64,000 bases of DNA from Nocardia sp. NBC_01329 (GTDB lineage Bacteria; Actinomycetota; Actinomycetes; Mycobacteriales; Mycobacteriaceae): assembly GCF_035956715.1 (NCBI RefSeq), contig NZ_CP108381.1, positions 6,294,001-6,358,000 of the forward strand, given 5' to 3'. The position numbers were made by a program, and so were the translations under genes. Shown here piece after piece: positions 25,239 through 34,000 of this stretch (position 1 is its first letter; each line of letters begins with the position of its first letter). Below the pieces are notes generated by a model that saw nothing but the letters and a program-made list of their open reading frames with translations, did not search any database and had not been told where the DNA came from.

Positions 25239-26188
25239 CGGTCCGCTGAATTCTTGCGGGCGAACCACAGTTGCGCGACGGTCAGCGCCAAAAGGACCAC
25301 GAATATCAGCCAGGCGATGGCGGAGGCGTAGCCGGCATCACCGAACGCGAAAGCATTCTGGAAGATCATGATTCCGAAGACATAGGTGCCCGTCTCCGGT
25401 CCGCCGTGACCGCCGGTGAGGACATAGATCTGGTCGAACGCCTGGACCGAGTCGATGATCGAGATCACGAAGACGAAGGACAGCGCACCTCGGATCAAGG
25501 GCAGGGTGATCGATGCGAATCGCCGGATCGCGCCCGCACCGTCGATCTTCGCCGCTTCGTAGAGGTCCGCCGGGACGCCCTGCATGGCGGCGAGCAGAAC
25601 GATCGTGGCGAACGGGATGCTTTTCCAGACGCTGACCAGGCATACCGAAACCATCGCCCAGCGCGGATCGACCAGCCAGGGGACGGGGCCTATTCCGAGC
25701 CGGCCGAGCATCATATTGAGCAGACCGTTGTTCGTATCGAAGACGAAACGCCAGATCACCGCCATCACCACGCTCGATATCGCCAGTGGCAGGAACATGA
25801 CCGTCCGGAAGAACCCGGTTCCCCTGACGCCCCGGTTCAAGGTGGCCGCGACCACGAGACTTATCGACACCGTGGGGATCAGGGTTCCGAGCGTGAAGAC
25901 GATCGTGTTCCGCAACGCGATGGTGAACAGTGGATCCGAGGTGAGCAGGCGGCGGAAGTTCCCCAGCCCGGTGAACCGGATCGGGCCGAACATATCCCAC
26001 TGCTGAAAGCTCAGATAGAGCGAGAACCCCAACGGGAAAACCAGGAACACCGCCACCGCCACGAGATTCGGCGCGATGAACAATCGCGCCGCCCGCGCCT
26101 GCCGCCGGGCCAGCGCCGAGCGCCGCGGTATGGCGGCGGCTTTCGGCGCCGCGGGTTCCGCGATCGCGATCTCGTCGGTGGCGGTCAT
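25235..26188 (-). CDS. Sugar ABC transporter permease, MalF type
   Basis: The ATG at 26188 begins MTATDEIAIAEPAAPKAAAI, has AGGAGG upstream inside the binding-protein 3' end, and overlaps that gene by 4 nt. The 317-residue protein has an N-terminal cytoplasmic arm, six helices and the EAA loop LYEAAKIDGAGAIRRFASIT followed by LPLI. It forms the heterodimeric membrane channel with the MalG-type partner downstream. Substrate cannot be deduced. Confidence 0.9.
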   Translation of the reverse strand: MTATDEIAIAEPAAPKAAAIPRRSALARRQARAARLFIAPNLVAVAVFLVFPLGFSLYLSFQQWDMFGPIRFTGLGNFRRLLTSDPLFTIALRNTIVFTLGTLIPTVSISLVVAATLNRGVRGTGFFRTVMFLPLAISSVVMAVIWRFVFDTNNGLLNMMLGRLGIGPVPWLVDPRWAMVSVCLVSVWKSIPFATIVLLAAMQGVPADLYEAAKIDGAGAIRRFASITLPLIRGALSFVFVISIIDSVQAFDQIYVLTGGHGGPETGTYVFGIMIFQNAFAFGDAGYASAIAWLIFVVLLALTVAQLWFARKNSADR

Positions 26189-27507
26189 GGGTTGCGCAGC
26201 ACCTCCTCGGCTTCGGGAGCGAGACGGTCCGCCAGCGAGGTCGCGGGCGCAATGCCGCGCAGCACCGGGCCCATGTAGCGGTCCATCAAAGCGTCGATCC
26301 GGGGCCACTGGTCCGTCACCGGTAGCGGCGCGGAGTGGGCCGGTCCGTCGATGAGGATGTCCAGGTTCCCGATATCGCGGTGCGCTTCGGCGAACCCGGT
26401 GGATCGCACCGCTGACCGGAGGGCTGGAACGAATAGGCCGGTCTCCGCGATGACGGCCTGACCGACCGGCCCGGCCGCGAACTTCAGGAACTCCCATGCC
26501 TGCTCGCGGTGGCGGCTGGCGGCGGATATGGCGAGCCCCGTCGTGCCGATATTCGAGCGCGCTCCGCGCCTCGCCGAACCGGACGGGAGGGCCGTGACGT
26601 CGAAATCGAGGTCGTCGGCGTCGGCGAAAGTGCGGTATCGCCAGTGCCCGCCCATCGCCAGCGCAGCTCTGCCCTGGGCGAACAGATCCATCGCCGAGAT
26701 CGACTGCTGATCGGCCGGAGCAGGCGCCACGTGATATCTGTTGGCCAGGTCCGCGTAGAACTGGACACCCTCGACGAAAGCGTCATCGGAGAAGACCGAA
26801 CGACCCGGGACCGTTCGCGGACGCGCCCATTCGGCGCCGTTGTTGATGGCGAAAAGGCCGGCCGAATAGTACGGAACCCAGGAGTCCACGAACCCCCACT
26901 GCCGGACCTCGCCCGACCGGACACGTTCGGTGAGAGCACGAGCGATATCGAGGAATTCGGCAAAGCTCCACGCGTCTTCCCATCGGCCGGGGGGACGCAA
27001 CCCGGCCTCGTCGAATAATGCCTTGTTGAAGAACAGGAAGTTTCCCGACCACTGTTCCGGGAGCGCGTACTGCCCACCTTCGAACGTGAAGGTGTCGTAC
27101 AGCGCGGCCACTCCTCCAGCTGCCAGTTCGGCCGCGAAGGCCGGATCACGGTCGAGCATGATGTTCAGATCCAACAGCACGCCCCGGTCGGCGAGCCCGG
27201 CATAGGTCTGTTCCCACGCCATCAACACATCGGGACATTTCCCGCCCGCGCAGAAGGTCAGCATCTGCTGCATCGGGTCGGGGCCCGACAGCAGGGTCCT
27301 CACCCTGATATCCGGATTCCGGCGGGCGAATTCGTCGATCACCCGCTGCCGTCCGTCGGCTTCGGCGGGGTTGGCCTGGAAGAAGAATGTCAGTGCGTCG
27401 TCGTCGCCACCGCATCCGCCCAGCGCGGGCATCGCCAGCGCCGCACCGATGCCGGTGGCGGCGTGCAGAAACGCGCGCCGCCCCACCAGCATTCCTCGCT
27501 CAGCCAC
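26185..27507 (-). CDS. Sugar ABC transporter substrate-binding lipoprotein
   Basis: I choose the GTG at 27507 because AGGAGG (27518-27523) lies 10 bp upstream; the ATG five codons later is the alternative. The N-terminus VGRRAFLHAATGIGAALAMP has a twin-arginine-like signal, and ALGGC forms a lipobox. The mature ~410 residues have the family-1 solute-binding fold (ALTFFFQANPAEADGRQRVI, DVLMAWEQTYAGLADRG, QWSGNFLFFNKALFDEAGL). It captures a sugar or polyol for the two downstream permeases. The operon order and overlaps imply co-transcription. Confidence 0.88.
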   Translation of the reverse strand: MAERGMLVGRRAFLHAATGIGAALAMPALGGCGGDDDALTFFFQANPAEADGRQRVIDEFARRNPDIRVRTLLSGPDPMQQMLTFCAGGKCPDVLMAWEQTYAGLADRGVLLDLNIMLDRDPAFAAELAAGGVAALYDTFTFEGGQYALPEQWSGNFLFFNKALFDEAGLRPPGRWEDAWSFAEFLDIARALTERVRSGEVRQWGFVDSWVPYYSAGLFAINNGAEWARPRTVPGRSVFSDDAFVEGVQFYADLANRYHVAPAPADQQSISAMDLFAQGRAALAMGGHWRYRTFADADDLDFDVTALPSGSARRGARSNIGTTGLAISAASRHREQAWEFLKFAAGPVGQAVIAETGLFVPALRSAVRSTGFAEAHRDIGNLDILIDGPAHSAPLPVTDQWPRIDALMDRYMGPVLRGIAPATSLADRLAPEAEEVLRNP

Positions 27508-27601
27508 GCCGCAATCGCCTCCTGCGCCGCGCTCACTCGCGCGAAATCTTCCCAGTCCGGATGTGCGATTCGTGCATCGAACGCCGGGGTTCGCTCGTTC
27601 C

Positions 27602-27649
27602 GCTTGCTGTGGGCACTGCTTGCTGTGGGCACTGCCTGCTGTGGACACT
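27602..27649. repeat. Three tandem 16-bp repeats upstream of the ABC operon
   Basis: GCTTGCTGTGGGCACT occurs twice exactly (27602-27617, 27618-27633) and once with two changes (27634-27649). The array lies ~100 bp upstream of the binding-protein start in a region with no clear gene. It could be a regulator-binding array or a minisatellite. Confidence 0.75.
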
Positions 27650-27885
27650 GCTCGCTGCCCGGCCCTGCGATTGTGCAACGCCGCTGGGCGGATCGACCCG
27701 AACGACTCACCCTGTTGTTACCGGCACTATCCGGGTCGCTCGCCGACGACGGTCGGCAGTGGCTCAGGAAGACGGATCGGCGGTGGCGTCGGGGCAGGAG
27801 GTAGTCCCGACACAACTGCTGACATCTGCGGATGTACAGCCGAGGCACGAGCGAACTCGGTCCAGGCGGCGCCCGGGGAAGGAAC

Positions 27886-28107
27886 TCAGGCGAAGATCTG
27901 GTCGACGGTGGTGGCGTCCAGAACCCGGGCTGTCCAGGTACGGACGTGATCGGGGTCGCTGTTGCGGATGGTCTGGACTGTGCTGGTGGGCAGGGCTCCG
28001 AACTTCACAGTGAGCAGCTCGATGAGCGCTTCGGCTCGGCCGCGGGCCTCGCCGCGGGCTTCACCCCGGGCCTCGCCCTCGGCGCGGAGCCGTTCGGCGG
28101 TGGTCAT
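27886..28107 (-). pseudogene. C-terminal part of an Rpn-family nuclease
   Basis: The 73-codon frame reads MTTAERLRAEGEARGEARGE, with a repeated GEAR helix, then ALIELLTVKFGALPTST and a C-terminal VLDATTVDQIFA. This is the C-terminal region of actinobacterial Rpn/YhgA-like (PD-(D/E)XK) proteins, where a charged helix precedes 'LLTLKFGPLP'. The catalytic domain is missing. It has AAGGAGG upstream and overlaps the preceding fragment as ATGA, so it could still be translated. Confidence 0.6.
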
Positions 28108-28259
28108 GAGTGCCTCCTTGGAAGCGCGGTGCTCAGTTCGCAGGCAGCATCGGCGGGGCGGCCGAGGACATGTCGGAAGTATGCATCGTGCGGGTTGGAC
28201 GGGTTGGCGGGCACGAAGGTGAAGCTACCGTGCTCGGCCGACATCTGGAATTGAGACAT
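28104..28259 (-). pseudogene. N-terminal part of an Rpn-family nuclease
   Basis: A 51-codon frame reads MSQFQMSAEHGSFTFVPANP, then SNPHDAYFRHVLGRPADAAC and ELSTALPRRHS. 'NPHDAYFRHVLGRPADAA' is the characteristic start of Rpn/YhgA-like proteins. The frame then stops and the C-terminal fragment begins with a 4-nt overlap. About 200 residues of the catalytic core are absent, so the original gene has suffered an internal deletion. Confidence 0.6.
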
Positions 28260-28476
28260 TCACGGTGCGGCACTGCATGTTTCGGATACCTGGCACCGAA
28301 GCTGGTGTGATGTGGACGGGCGGCGCGGATTCGCGGCGGTTTCGGATGAGGTTCTTCTGCTTCTCGATCCGGTGAGGAACCTGAGCAGCCCGCGGAACGG
28401 AATGCGCATGTACCAGTGGATCATTCGTAGCCCTGGCCGGGTACGGCCGCCGCGGACCGGCGGGCCGTGCCCTGTA

Positions 28477-29772
28477 TCAGCGGAGCCTGTGACCGTACAG
28501 AATTGTGCGCATGAGCAGGGAGACCCGCTCCTGTGAGGCGGTCGCGACCGTGCCGAACGCGCGACCCAGATCGACGACGAGGGCGAAAGCCGCGTGAACG
28601 AGGAAGCGCGCCTGCGGGCCGGACAGTTCCGGGCGGACTTCCCGGACCAATCGCGCCCATTCCTCCACACTCAGCCGTTGCACATTGCGCAGCGCAGCGC
28701 GTTCCTCGGCGGGAACGTGCTGGAATTCGGTGTAGTAGACGAAAGTGAGTTCGCGTTCGGCGAACGACCCCTCGACGTACTGATGGATCAACGAATCCAA
28801 TGCCTCGCGTGGCCCGGCCGCTCCCGCGACAGCCGGACCGATCGCGCTGGACACCCGTTCGGCGGCACGCCGGAAAGCAGCGGCCAGTAGATCGCTCTTA
28901 CCCCGGTAGAAGCGGTACACCGCCGAGGCCGCGGACAGACCCGCCGCGGTGGCGATATCCTCGACACTCACATTCGGGTAGCCACGGGCATGGAAGAGTT
29001 CCACGCCTTTGCGCAACAGCAGCTCGTGCTTGAACGATTCCGGAATCTCCACCGGCCGGACGGGTTCGACATCACCGGGTGCCGGGAGAGAGACCGCCGC
29101 GAGGTCCATCGCAGTGGTGACCAGCAATCCCGCGAGGGCTTTCGTGGGCAGCGTCGCATGATGGTCGGCGATGCTGGTGATCACCGACAGCAATGCCACC
29201 ACCAGAACCTGGCGATCCTGTCCGCGTACCTCGGGCCGATAGGCGGCGAGCTGGGTGCCCAGGGCGGCCAGGACCGCGTTCTGCTGCCCGTCCCGGATCT
29301 CGCGATCCGCAGGTTCCAGGTACCGGCCCTCCCACCGCACCAGCGCGACACTGGCCCGGTTGGCCACCGTGACCGCGCACAGCGCCGCCGATACCGACCG
29401 CAGTCGCTGCTCGGGTTCGTCCTCGGCTACCTCGGGGGCGATCCGTACCGCGTCGGCCATAGCCTGGCCGACGCGCAGGGATTCTTCCTGGAAAAGCGCG
29501 TATTTGCTGGGGTAGTGCCGGTACAGCGCCGCGGAGCTGATGCCGAGCCCGCCGGCGATATCCTCCATGCTCACGCCGTGGTATCCGAGCGCTCCGAACG
29601 CATTGGCCGCGGCCGCGGCGATCTGCGCCCGCCGGTTCTTCGGCCGACGGCGCACGGGCCGCGCCACCGCGGCATTCTCCTTCTTTCCGGCGGCGTCGTT
29701 ACCCGGTTCCTCGCGCCCGTTCGCGCGCACCGGGGGCGCGGACGCCCGGACCCGGCGATTGTCGACGCTCAT
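28477..29772 (-). CDS. TetR-type regulator with two tandem DNA-binding domains
   Basis: The 431-residue protein contains two complete TetR_N helix-turn-helix units in one chain. The first is at ~45-95 (RRAQIAAAAANAFGALGYHG, VSMEDIAGGLGISSAALYRH). The second is at ~245-295 (KHELLLRKGVELFHARGYPN, VSVEDIATAAGLSAASAVYR). Each is followed by its own helical domain, so one polypeptide resembles a covalent TetR dimer. Such double-HTH regulators occur in mycolate actinobacteria near lipid and steroid genes. It lies beside the kshA-hsaA-hsaC operon, on the opposite strand. Confidence 0.88.
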   Translation of the reverse strand: MSVDNRRVRASAPPVRANGREEPGNDAAGKKENAAVARPVRRRPKNRRAQIAAAAANAFGALGYHGVSMEDIAGGLGISSAALYRHYPSKYALFQEESLRVGQAMADAVRIAPEVAEDEPEQRLRSVSAALCAVTVANRASVALVRWEGRYLEPADREIRDGQQNAVLAALGTQLAAYRPEVRGQDRQVLVVALLSVITSIADHHATLPTKALAGLLVTTAMDLAAVSLPAPGDVEPVRPVEIPESFKHELLLRKGVELFHARGYPNVSVEDIATAAGLSAASAVYRFYRGKSDLLAAAFRRAAERVSSAIGPAVAGAAGPREALDSLIHQYVEGSFAERELTFVYYTEFQHVPAEERAALRNVQRLSVEEWARLVREVRPELSGPQARFLVHAAFALVVDLGRAFGTVATASQERVSLLMRTILYGHRLR

Positions 29773-30111
29773 TGCGCAATCCTAACGCCGGGTAACCAGC
29801 GACAATGCCGCGCACCCCGCTCAGGGGCTGTTTCCGGCGCTGAGCGGACAGTGCGTCCGGTCCACGATTCGTCGTCGGGGTGAGCCGGGACGCGGGACGC
29901 GGAAGCCTCCGATTCGATACCGGCTCGAAAGCTGCCGGATCCACCCGATCCCGCCCGCGACCGGAACGTGACCGCATCGGGTTCCACCGGCGATCGGACC
30001 GTGACCCCCGAACCGGAAAGTCATGGTTCCTTGTCTGGTGCCCACCTCCCGAACGGCGAAAACTGAGTTGTGCGTCGACGAATCGGTCGGCCTGCGAATA
30101 AAGGATCGGAA
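29773..30111. other. Divergent intergenic region
   Basis: These 339 bp separate the double-HTH TetR gene from the small secreted peptide gene. They presumably hold both promoters. No further gene or strong repeat was recognised. Confidence 0.5.
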
Positions 30112-30273
30112 ATGTCGAACCGAATCAGCAAACTCTTCGCCGCGAGCACGATCGCCCTGGCTCTGGGCTTCATCGCGGCACCCGCCGCATCGGCCACTGC
30201 GGAGCCGGTGGCCCCGGTCACGGGGTCGGTCGTGATCTGTATCCCGCTCGGAAGCGCGTCGATCTGCTTCTGA
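30112..30273 (+). CDS. Small secreted peptide with two cysteines
   Basis: The ATG at 30112 has AAAGGA ten bases upstream. The 53-residue product has a Sec signal peptide (KLFAASTIALALGFIAAPAA, with cleavage likely after ASA). A ~26-residue mature peptide follows (VTGSVVICIPLGSASICF). The two Cys, nine residues apart, could form a disulphide loop ending in a C-terminal aromatic. I do not recognise the family. It could be a secreted signal, a cell-envelope peptide or a microprotein. Confidence 0.65.
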   Translation: MSNRISKLFAASTIALALGFIAAPAASATAEPVAPVTGSVVICIPLGSASICF

Positions 30274-30361
30274 GTTCTCACTCCCGAGCCGCACTGCTCC
30301 GGACCCGGAAACGGGCCGCCGGAGTCTCCGCCGCCGGGCTCTCCCGGCGCGATCGCGTGCC

Positions 30362-30371
30362 GAAACGTTTC
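30362..30371. promoter_or_regulatory. Short palindrome upstream of kshA
   Basis: GAAACGTTTC is a perfect 10-bp palindrome 90 bp upstream of the kshA start. It resembles a KstR half-site pair (AAC/GTT) but lacks the 2-bp spacer, so it does not fit the KstR consensus. The regulator is unknown. Confidence 0.3.
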
Positions 30372-30460
30372 CACTGACCGGGAACGACGCACGGTGCACC
30401 CCCATGTGTCACGTCACTATCGGCGCAGTTACTCAACTCGCTCCGAACATGGAGGTTCCG

Positions 30461-31636
30461 ATGCCGGCTCACGCACCGAACGGGCGATCCCAGCACGGTA
30501 CAGACGAATACAGGCAGATCGAGGCGGCCGCGGCCCCGACCCGGTTCGCGCGCGGCTGGCACTGCCTGGGCCTGGCGAAATCGTTCCGGGACGGGCAGCC
30601 GCACGAGGTGAAGGCCTTCGGCACGACCCTGGTGGTCTTTCGCTCCGAGACCGACGGCACGCTGCACGTACTCGACGCGTACTGCCGCCATATGGGCGGC
30701 AACCTGGCACAGGGGTCGGTCAAAGGCGATTCCATCGCCTGTCCGTTCCACGATTGGCGCTGGGGCGGGAACGGGAAATGCACCGGGATCCCGTATGCCC
30801 GGCGGGTGCCCCCACTGGCCCGGACCCGGGCCTGGCCGACGCTGGAACGCAACGGTCAGCTTTTCGTCTGGCACGACCCGCAGGGCAGTAGACCCACCGA
30901 CGAGGTGACCGTGCCGCAGATCGAGGGCTACGGCACCGCGGAGTGGACCGACTGGACCTGGAACTCGCTGCTGGTCGAGGGCTCGAACTGCCGCGAGATC
31001 GTGGACAACGTCGTCGATATGGCCCACTTCTTCTACGTCCACTATTCCTTCCCGCGCTATTTCAAGAACGTTTTCGAAGGGCATGTGGCGACCCAGTACA
31101 TGCGGTCCACACCGCGTGGCGATATCAATGTCGGTACCAGTTACGACGATCCGAATTCCGCATTGCGCTCGGACGCCTCCTATTTCGGCCCCTCCTACAT
31201 GATCGACCGGCTGTGGAACGAGGCGCAGGGGATGACGATCGAAACTGTCCTGATCAACTGCCACTATCCGGTCAGCGCGAATTCGTTCGTCTTGCAGTAC
31301 GGCGTGATGGTGAAAAAACCGCAGGGCATGTCGGACGCGGATGCCGAGGCGATGGCGGCGCAGTTCGCGCGCGGTGTCGAAGTGGGTTTCGAACAGGATG
31401 TCGAGATCTGGAAGAACAAGGCGCCCATCGACAATCCGCTGCTCTCCGAGGAGGACGGCCCGGTGTACCAGCTGCGCCGCTGGTACCAGCAGTTCTACGT
31501 GGATATCGGGGACGTCACCGAGGACATGACCAAACGATTCGAATTCGAGATCGATACCGAACGCGCAGTATCCAGCTGGGAGGCCGAGGTCGCCGACAAT
31601 ATCGCCCGCGGCGCGGTCCTCGACACCACCGCCTGA
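30461..31636 (+). CDS. kshA: 3-ketosteroid 9-alpha-hydroxylase oxygenase component
   Basis: The ATG of MPAHAPNGRS has TGGAGG upstream; an in-frame ATG four codons earlier is part of that Shine-Dalgarno region. The 391-residue protein has the Rieske motif Cys75-x-His77 and Cys94-x2-His97 (YCRHMGG and IACPFHDW). The mononuclear iron motif is DNVVDMAHFFYVH, and FPRYFKNVFEGHVATQY is KshA-like. With KshB it 9-alpha-hydroxylates 1,4-diene-3-ketosteroids, which opens ring B. It is first in a kshA-hsaA-hsaC operon. Confidence 0.92.
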   Translation: MPAHAPNGRSQHGTDEYRQIEAAAAPTRFARGWHCLGLAKSFRDGQPHEVKAFGTTLVVFRSETDGTLHVLDAYCRHMGGNLAQGSVKGDSIACPFHDWRWGGNGKCTGIPYARRVPPLARTRAWPTLERNGQLFVWHDPQGSRPTDEVTVPQIEGYGTAEWTDWTWNSLLVEGSNCREIVDNVVDMAHFFYVHYSFPRYFKNVFEGHVATQYMRSTPRGDINVGTSYDDPNSALRSDASYFGPSYMIDRLWNEAQGMTIETVLINCHYPVSANSFVLQYGVMVKKPQGMSDADAEAMAAQFARGVEVGFEQDVEIWKNKAPIDNPLLSEEDGPVYQLRRWYQQFYVDIGDVTEDMTKRFEFEIDTERAVSSWEAEVADNIARGAVLDTTA

Positions 31637-31697
31637 GCTGTTCACTTCCCCTTTCGCGCCGGTCGAAGCCGTGCGCGGTATCCCCGAGGAACCCATA

Positions 31698-32876
31698 ATG
31701 ACCAGTGTTCTCGACAACCTCGCCGCGATCGCCGATCAGCTGCGCGAACAGTCCCCGGAGGCCGAAGCCCTCGGCCGGCTCCCGGATTCGACCGCGAAGC
31801 TGCTGAAGACCGCCGGCCCGATCCGGCTGCTGCAACCCAAGAAATACGGCGGGTTCGAGGCGCATCCGCGGGAATTCGCCGAATCGGTGATGGCGGCGGC
31901 CGCGCTGGATCCGGCCACCGGCTGGATCTGCGGCATCGTCGGCGTACATCCGTGGCAGCTCGCGTTCGCCGATCCCGAGGTGCAGGAAGAGGTGTGGGGT
32001 GCCGATAACGACACCTGGATGGCCTCGCCCTACGCGCCGACCGGTGTCGCTCGTCCGGTGGACGGCGGCTATATCTTCAACGGCCGCTGGCAGTTCAGTT
32101 CCGGTACCGATCACTGCGACTGGATCTTTCTCGGCGCCATGCTCGGCGACGAACAGGGCGGTATCGCCGCGCCACCGACGATGCTGCACATGATCCTGCC
32201 CCGGTCCGATTACGAGATCGTCGAGGATTCGTGGAACGTGGTGGGGCTGAAGGGGACCGGTTCCAAGGACATCGTCGTACGCGACGCGTTCGTACCTTCC
32301 TACCGGGTGATGAACGGTGACCATGTCATCGACGGCACCGCACAGCGCGAGTACGGCGTCACCGAAACGCTGTACAAGATGCCGTGGTCGACGATGTTCC
32401 CGCTGGGGATCAGCGCGGCGGTGATCGGGATCGCGGAGGGGGCGCTGGCCGCGCATCTGGACTATCAACGCGGCCGGGTGGGGGCACAGGGTACGGCGGT
32501 CAAGGACGATCCGTACGTCCTGTTCGCGATCAGCGAGGCCGCCGCCGATATCAACGCGGCGCGGCAGGAACTGCTCGCCAATGTGGATGGGGTCTGGGGC
32601 ATCGTCGAATCCGGCGGCGAGGTGGATTTCGCCGAGCGGGCGGCCGTGCGGCGCACCCAGGTGCGGGCGGCCTGGCGGGCGGTCCTGGCCGTCGACCAGA
32701 TCTTCGCCCGGTCCGGTGGTAACGCGCTGCGGATGGACAAACCGCTGCAGCGGTACTGGCGCGACGCCCACGCGGGCCTCAACCACGCCATCCATGTACC
32801 GAGCACCGTGTATCACGCCGCGGCGCTGAGCTCGATGGGATTCGATCCGGCCGATCAGCTGCGCTCGATGATCTGA
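31698..32876 (+). CDS. hsaA: 3-HSA 4-hydroxylase, oxygenase component
   Basis: The ATG of MTSVLDNLAAIADQ lies 61 bp after kshA with CGAGGA upstream. The 392-residue protein has the acyl-CoA dehydrogenase fold of group D flavin monooxygenases (LLQPKKYGGFEAHPREFAES, RWQFSSGTDHCDWIFLGAML, NVVGLKGTGSKDIVV). HsaA uses reduced flavin from HsaB to hydroxylate 3-HSA to the catechol 3,4-DHSA. No hsaB gene is present in the window, so the reductase must be supplied elsewhere. A related flavin monooxygenase for another phenol is a less likely alternative. Confidence 0.87.
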   Translation: MTSVLDNLAAIADQLREQSPEAEALGRLPDSTAKLLKTAGPIRLLQPKKYGGFEAHPREFAESVMAAAALDPATGWICGIVGVHPWQLAFADPEVQEEVWGADNDTWMASPYAPTGVARPVDGGYIFNGRWQFSSGTDHCDWIFLGAMLGDEQGGIAAPPTMLHMILPRSDYEIVEDSWNVVGLKGTGSKDIVVRDAFVPSYRVMNGDHVIDGTAQREYGVTETLYKMPWSTMFPLGISAAVIGIAEGALAAHLDYQRGRVGAQGTAVKDDPYVLFAISEAAADINAARQELLANVDGVWGIVESGGEVDFAERAAVRRTQVRAAWRAVLAVDQIFARSGGNALRMDKPLQRYWRDAHAGLNHAIHVPSTVYHAAALSSMGFDPADQLRSMI

Positions 32877-32914
32877 CCGGCCGGAACGAGACGAACGACA
32901 AGGACATATCGAAA

Positions 32915-33820
32915 ATGACCGATATCAAGAGCCTGGGTTATGTACAGATCCAGACCACGAATATGGAGCGATGGCGGCGGTTCGCCTTCGATGTGCTCGG
33001 TTTCGCGGCGGGGTCGGGGCCGGACGAGAACGCGCTCTATCTGCGGATGGACGAACGGGCCGCGCGGATAGTGGTGGTCGCCGGGGAATCCGACGAGGTG
33101 GTGCGGATCGGCTGGGAGGTCCGCGACCACGCCGCGTTGCGGCGGGTACGGGAGACGGTGTCGAAGGCCGGGGTCGCAGTGGAATCGCTGTCGCAGGCCG
33201 ACGCCGATGCCCGTCGGGTGGAGGAGGCGATCACCTTCACCGATCCCACCGGCGCCACTCTCGAGGTTTTCCACGGCCCGGTACTCGACCACAGCCCGGT
33301 CGTGACCCCGTTCGGCGCTCGGTTCGTGACGGGGGCCCAGGGTCTGGGGCATGTGGTGCTGCCGACCATGGACCTGGGCGGCGCGTTCGAGTTCTACACC
33401 GAGGTGCTGGGCTTTCTGCCGCGCGGGGCGTTCCGGGTGCCGGCGCCGCCGGAGTTCGGGCCGGTGCGGATCCGCTTCCTCGGTGTGAACGAACGGCATC
33501 ACAGCCTGGCGCTGTGTCCCGCTCCGCACGGGGGTGCGCCCGGGCTGGTGCACATCATGGTGGAGGTCGATTCGCTGGACGCGGTGGGCCGGGCGCTGGA
33601 TCGGGTCACGAAGGACGGGTTCTCGGTGTCCTCGACGCTGGGCCGGCATACCAACGACAAGATGGTGTCGTTCTACGTGCGCGCGCCCGGCGGCTGGGAT
33701 ATCGAATTCGGTACCGAGGGGATGCGGGTCGACGAGAAGTACTACACGGCGGAGGAGATCACCGCGGACAGCTACTGGGGTCACGACTGGTCCGGTAGCG
33801 AACCACTGGCCGCGATGTAG
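32915..33820 (+). CDS. hsaC: Type I extradiol dioxygenase, HsaC-like
   Basis: The 301-residue protein has two VOC domains, as in BphC/HsaC enzymes. Iron ligands are visible as His in QGLGHVVLPTMDLGG, His in GLVHIMVEVDSLDAV and Glu in GGWDIEFGTEG. The N-terminal module (SLGYVQIQTTNMERWRRFAF) is the non-catalytic VOC copy. HsaC cleaves 3,4-DHSA meta to the hydroxyls to give 4,9-DSHA. It follows hsaA by 38 bp in the same operon and supplies the substrate for the HsaD-like hydrolase at 44506. Confidence 0.9.
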   Translation: MTDIKSLGYVQIQTTNMERWRRFAFDVLGFAAGSGPDENALYLRMDERAARIVVVAGESDEVVRIGWEVRDHAALRRVRETVSKAGVAVESLSQADADARRVEEAITFTDPTGATLEVFHGPVLDHSPVVTPFGARFVTGAQGLGHVVLPTMDLGGAFEFYTEVLGFLPRGAFRVPAPPEFGPVRIRFLGVNERHHSLALCPAPHGGAPGLVHIMVEVDSLDAVGRALDRVTKDGFSVSSTLGRHTNDKMVSFYVRAPGGWDIEFGTEGMRVDEKYYTAEEITADSYWGHDWSGSEPLAAM

Positions 33821-33836
33821 AAACCGCGCTGGAGAC

Positions 33837-33873
33837 GGCCTCCCGGCTGAGCGTTTCGCTCGGTTAGGGGGCC
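33837..33873 (+). terminator. Imperfect stem-loop after hsaC
   Basis: GGCCTCCCGGCTGAGCG and CGCTCGGTTAGGGGGCC form an imperfect hairpin closed by GAGCG-TTT-CGCTC, 16 bp after the hsaC stop. A short T-rich run follows. It probably ends the kshA-hsaA-hsaC transcript. Confidence 0.55.
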
Positions 33874-33941
33874 GTTCGTGATTTTCGGCCAACCTTTGCG
33901 ATTCGTGTGACAGTTACCACAGGCAGATGATACTAATAGGA

Positions 33942-33960
33942 ATATGCCTATTCGGCATAT
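33942..33960. promoter_or_regulatory. Inverted repeat upstream of IclR gene
   Basis: ATATGCC (33942-33948), a 5-bp spacer and GGCATAT (33954-33960) form a perfect 7-bp inverted repeat 40 bp before the IclR start. It is a likely autoregulatory site. Confidence 0.65.
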
Positions 33961-34000
33961 CCAGTTGGGGGCACCATTTTGTAGACCCGATGGAGGGCTC

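Noticed and set aside
27507..27848. Minus-strand frame with FDARIAHPDWEDFARVSAAQ upstream of the binding protein
   Set aside because: Locally protein-like but it runs through the tandem repeats, has no good start and no family resemblance.
30362..30371. Considered as a KstR site for kshA
   Set aside because: AAC and GTT abut without the required 2-bp spacer and the flanking T and A are absent.
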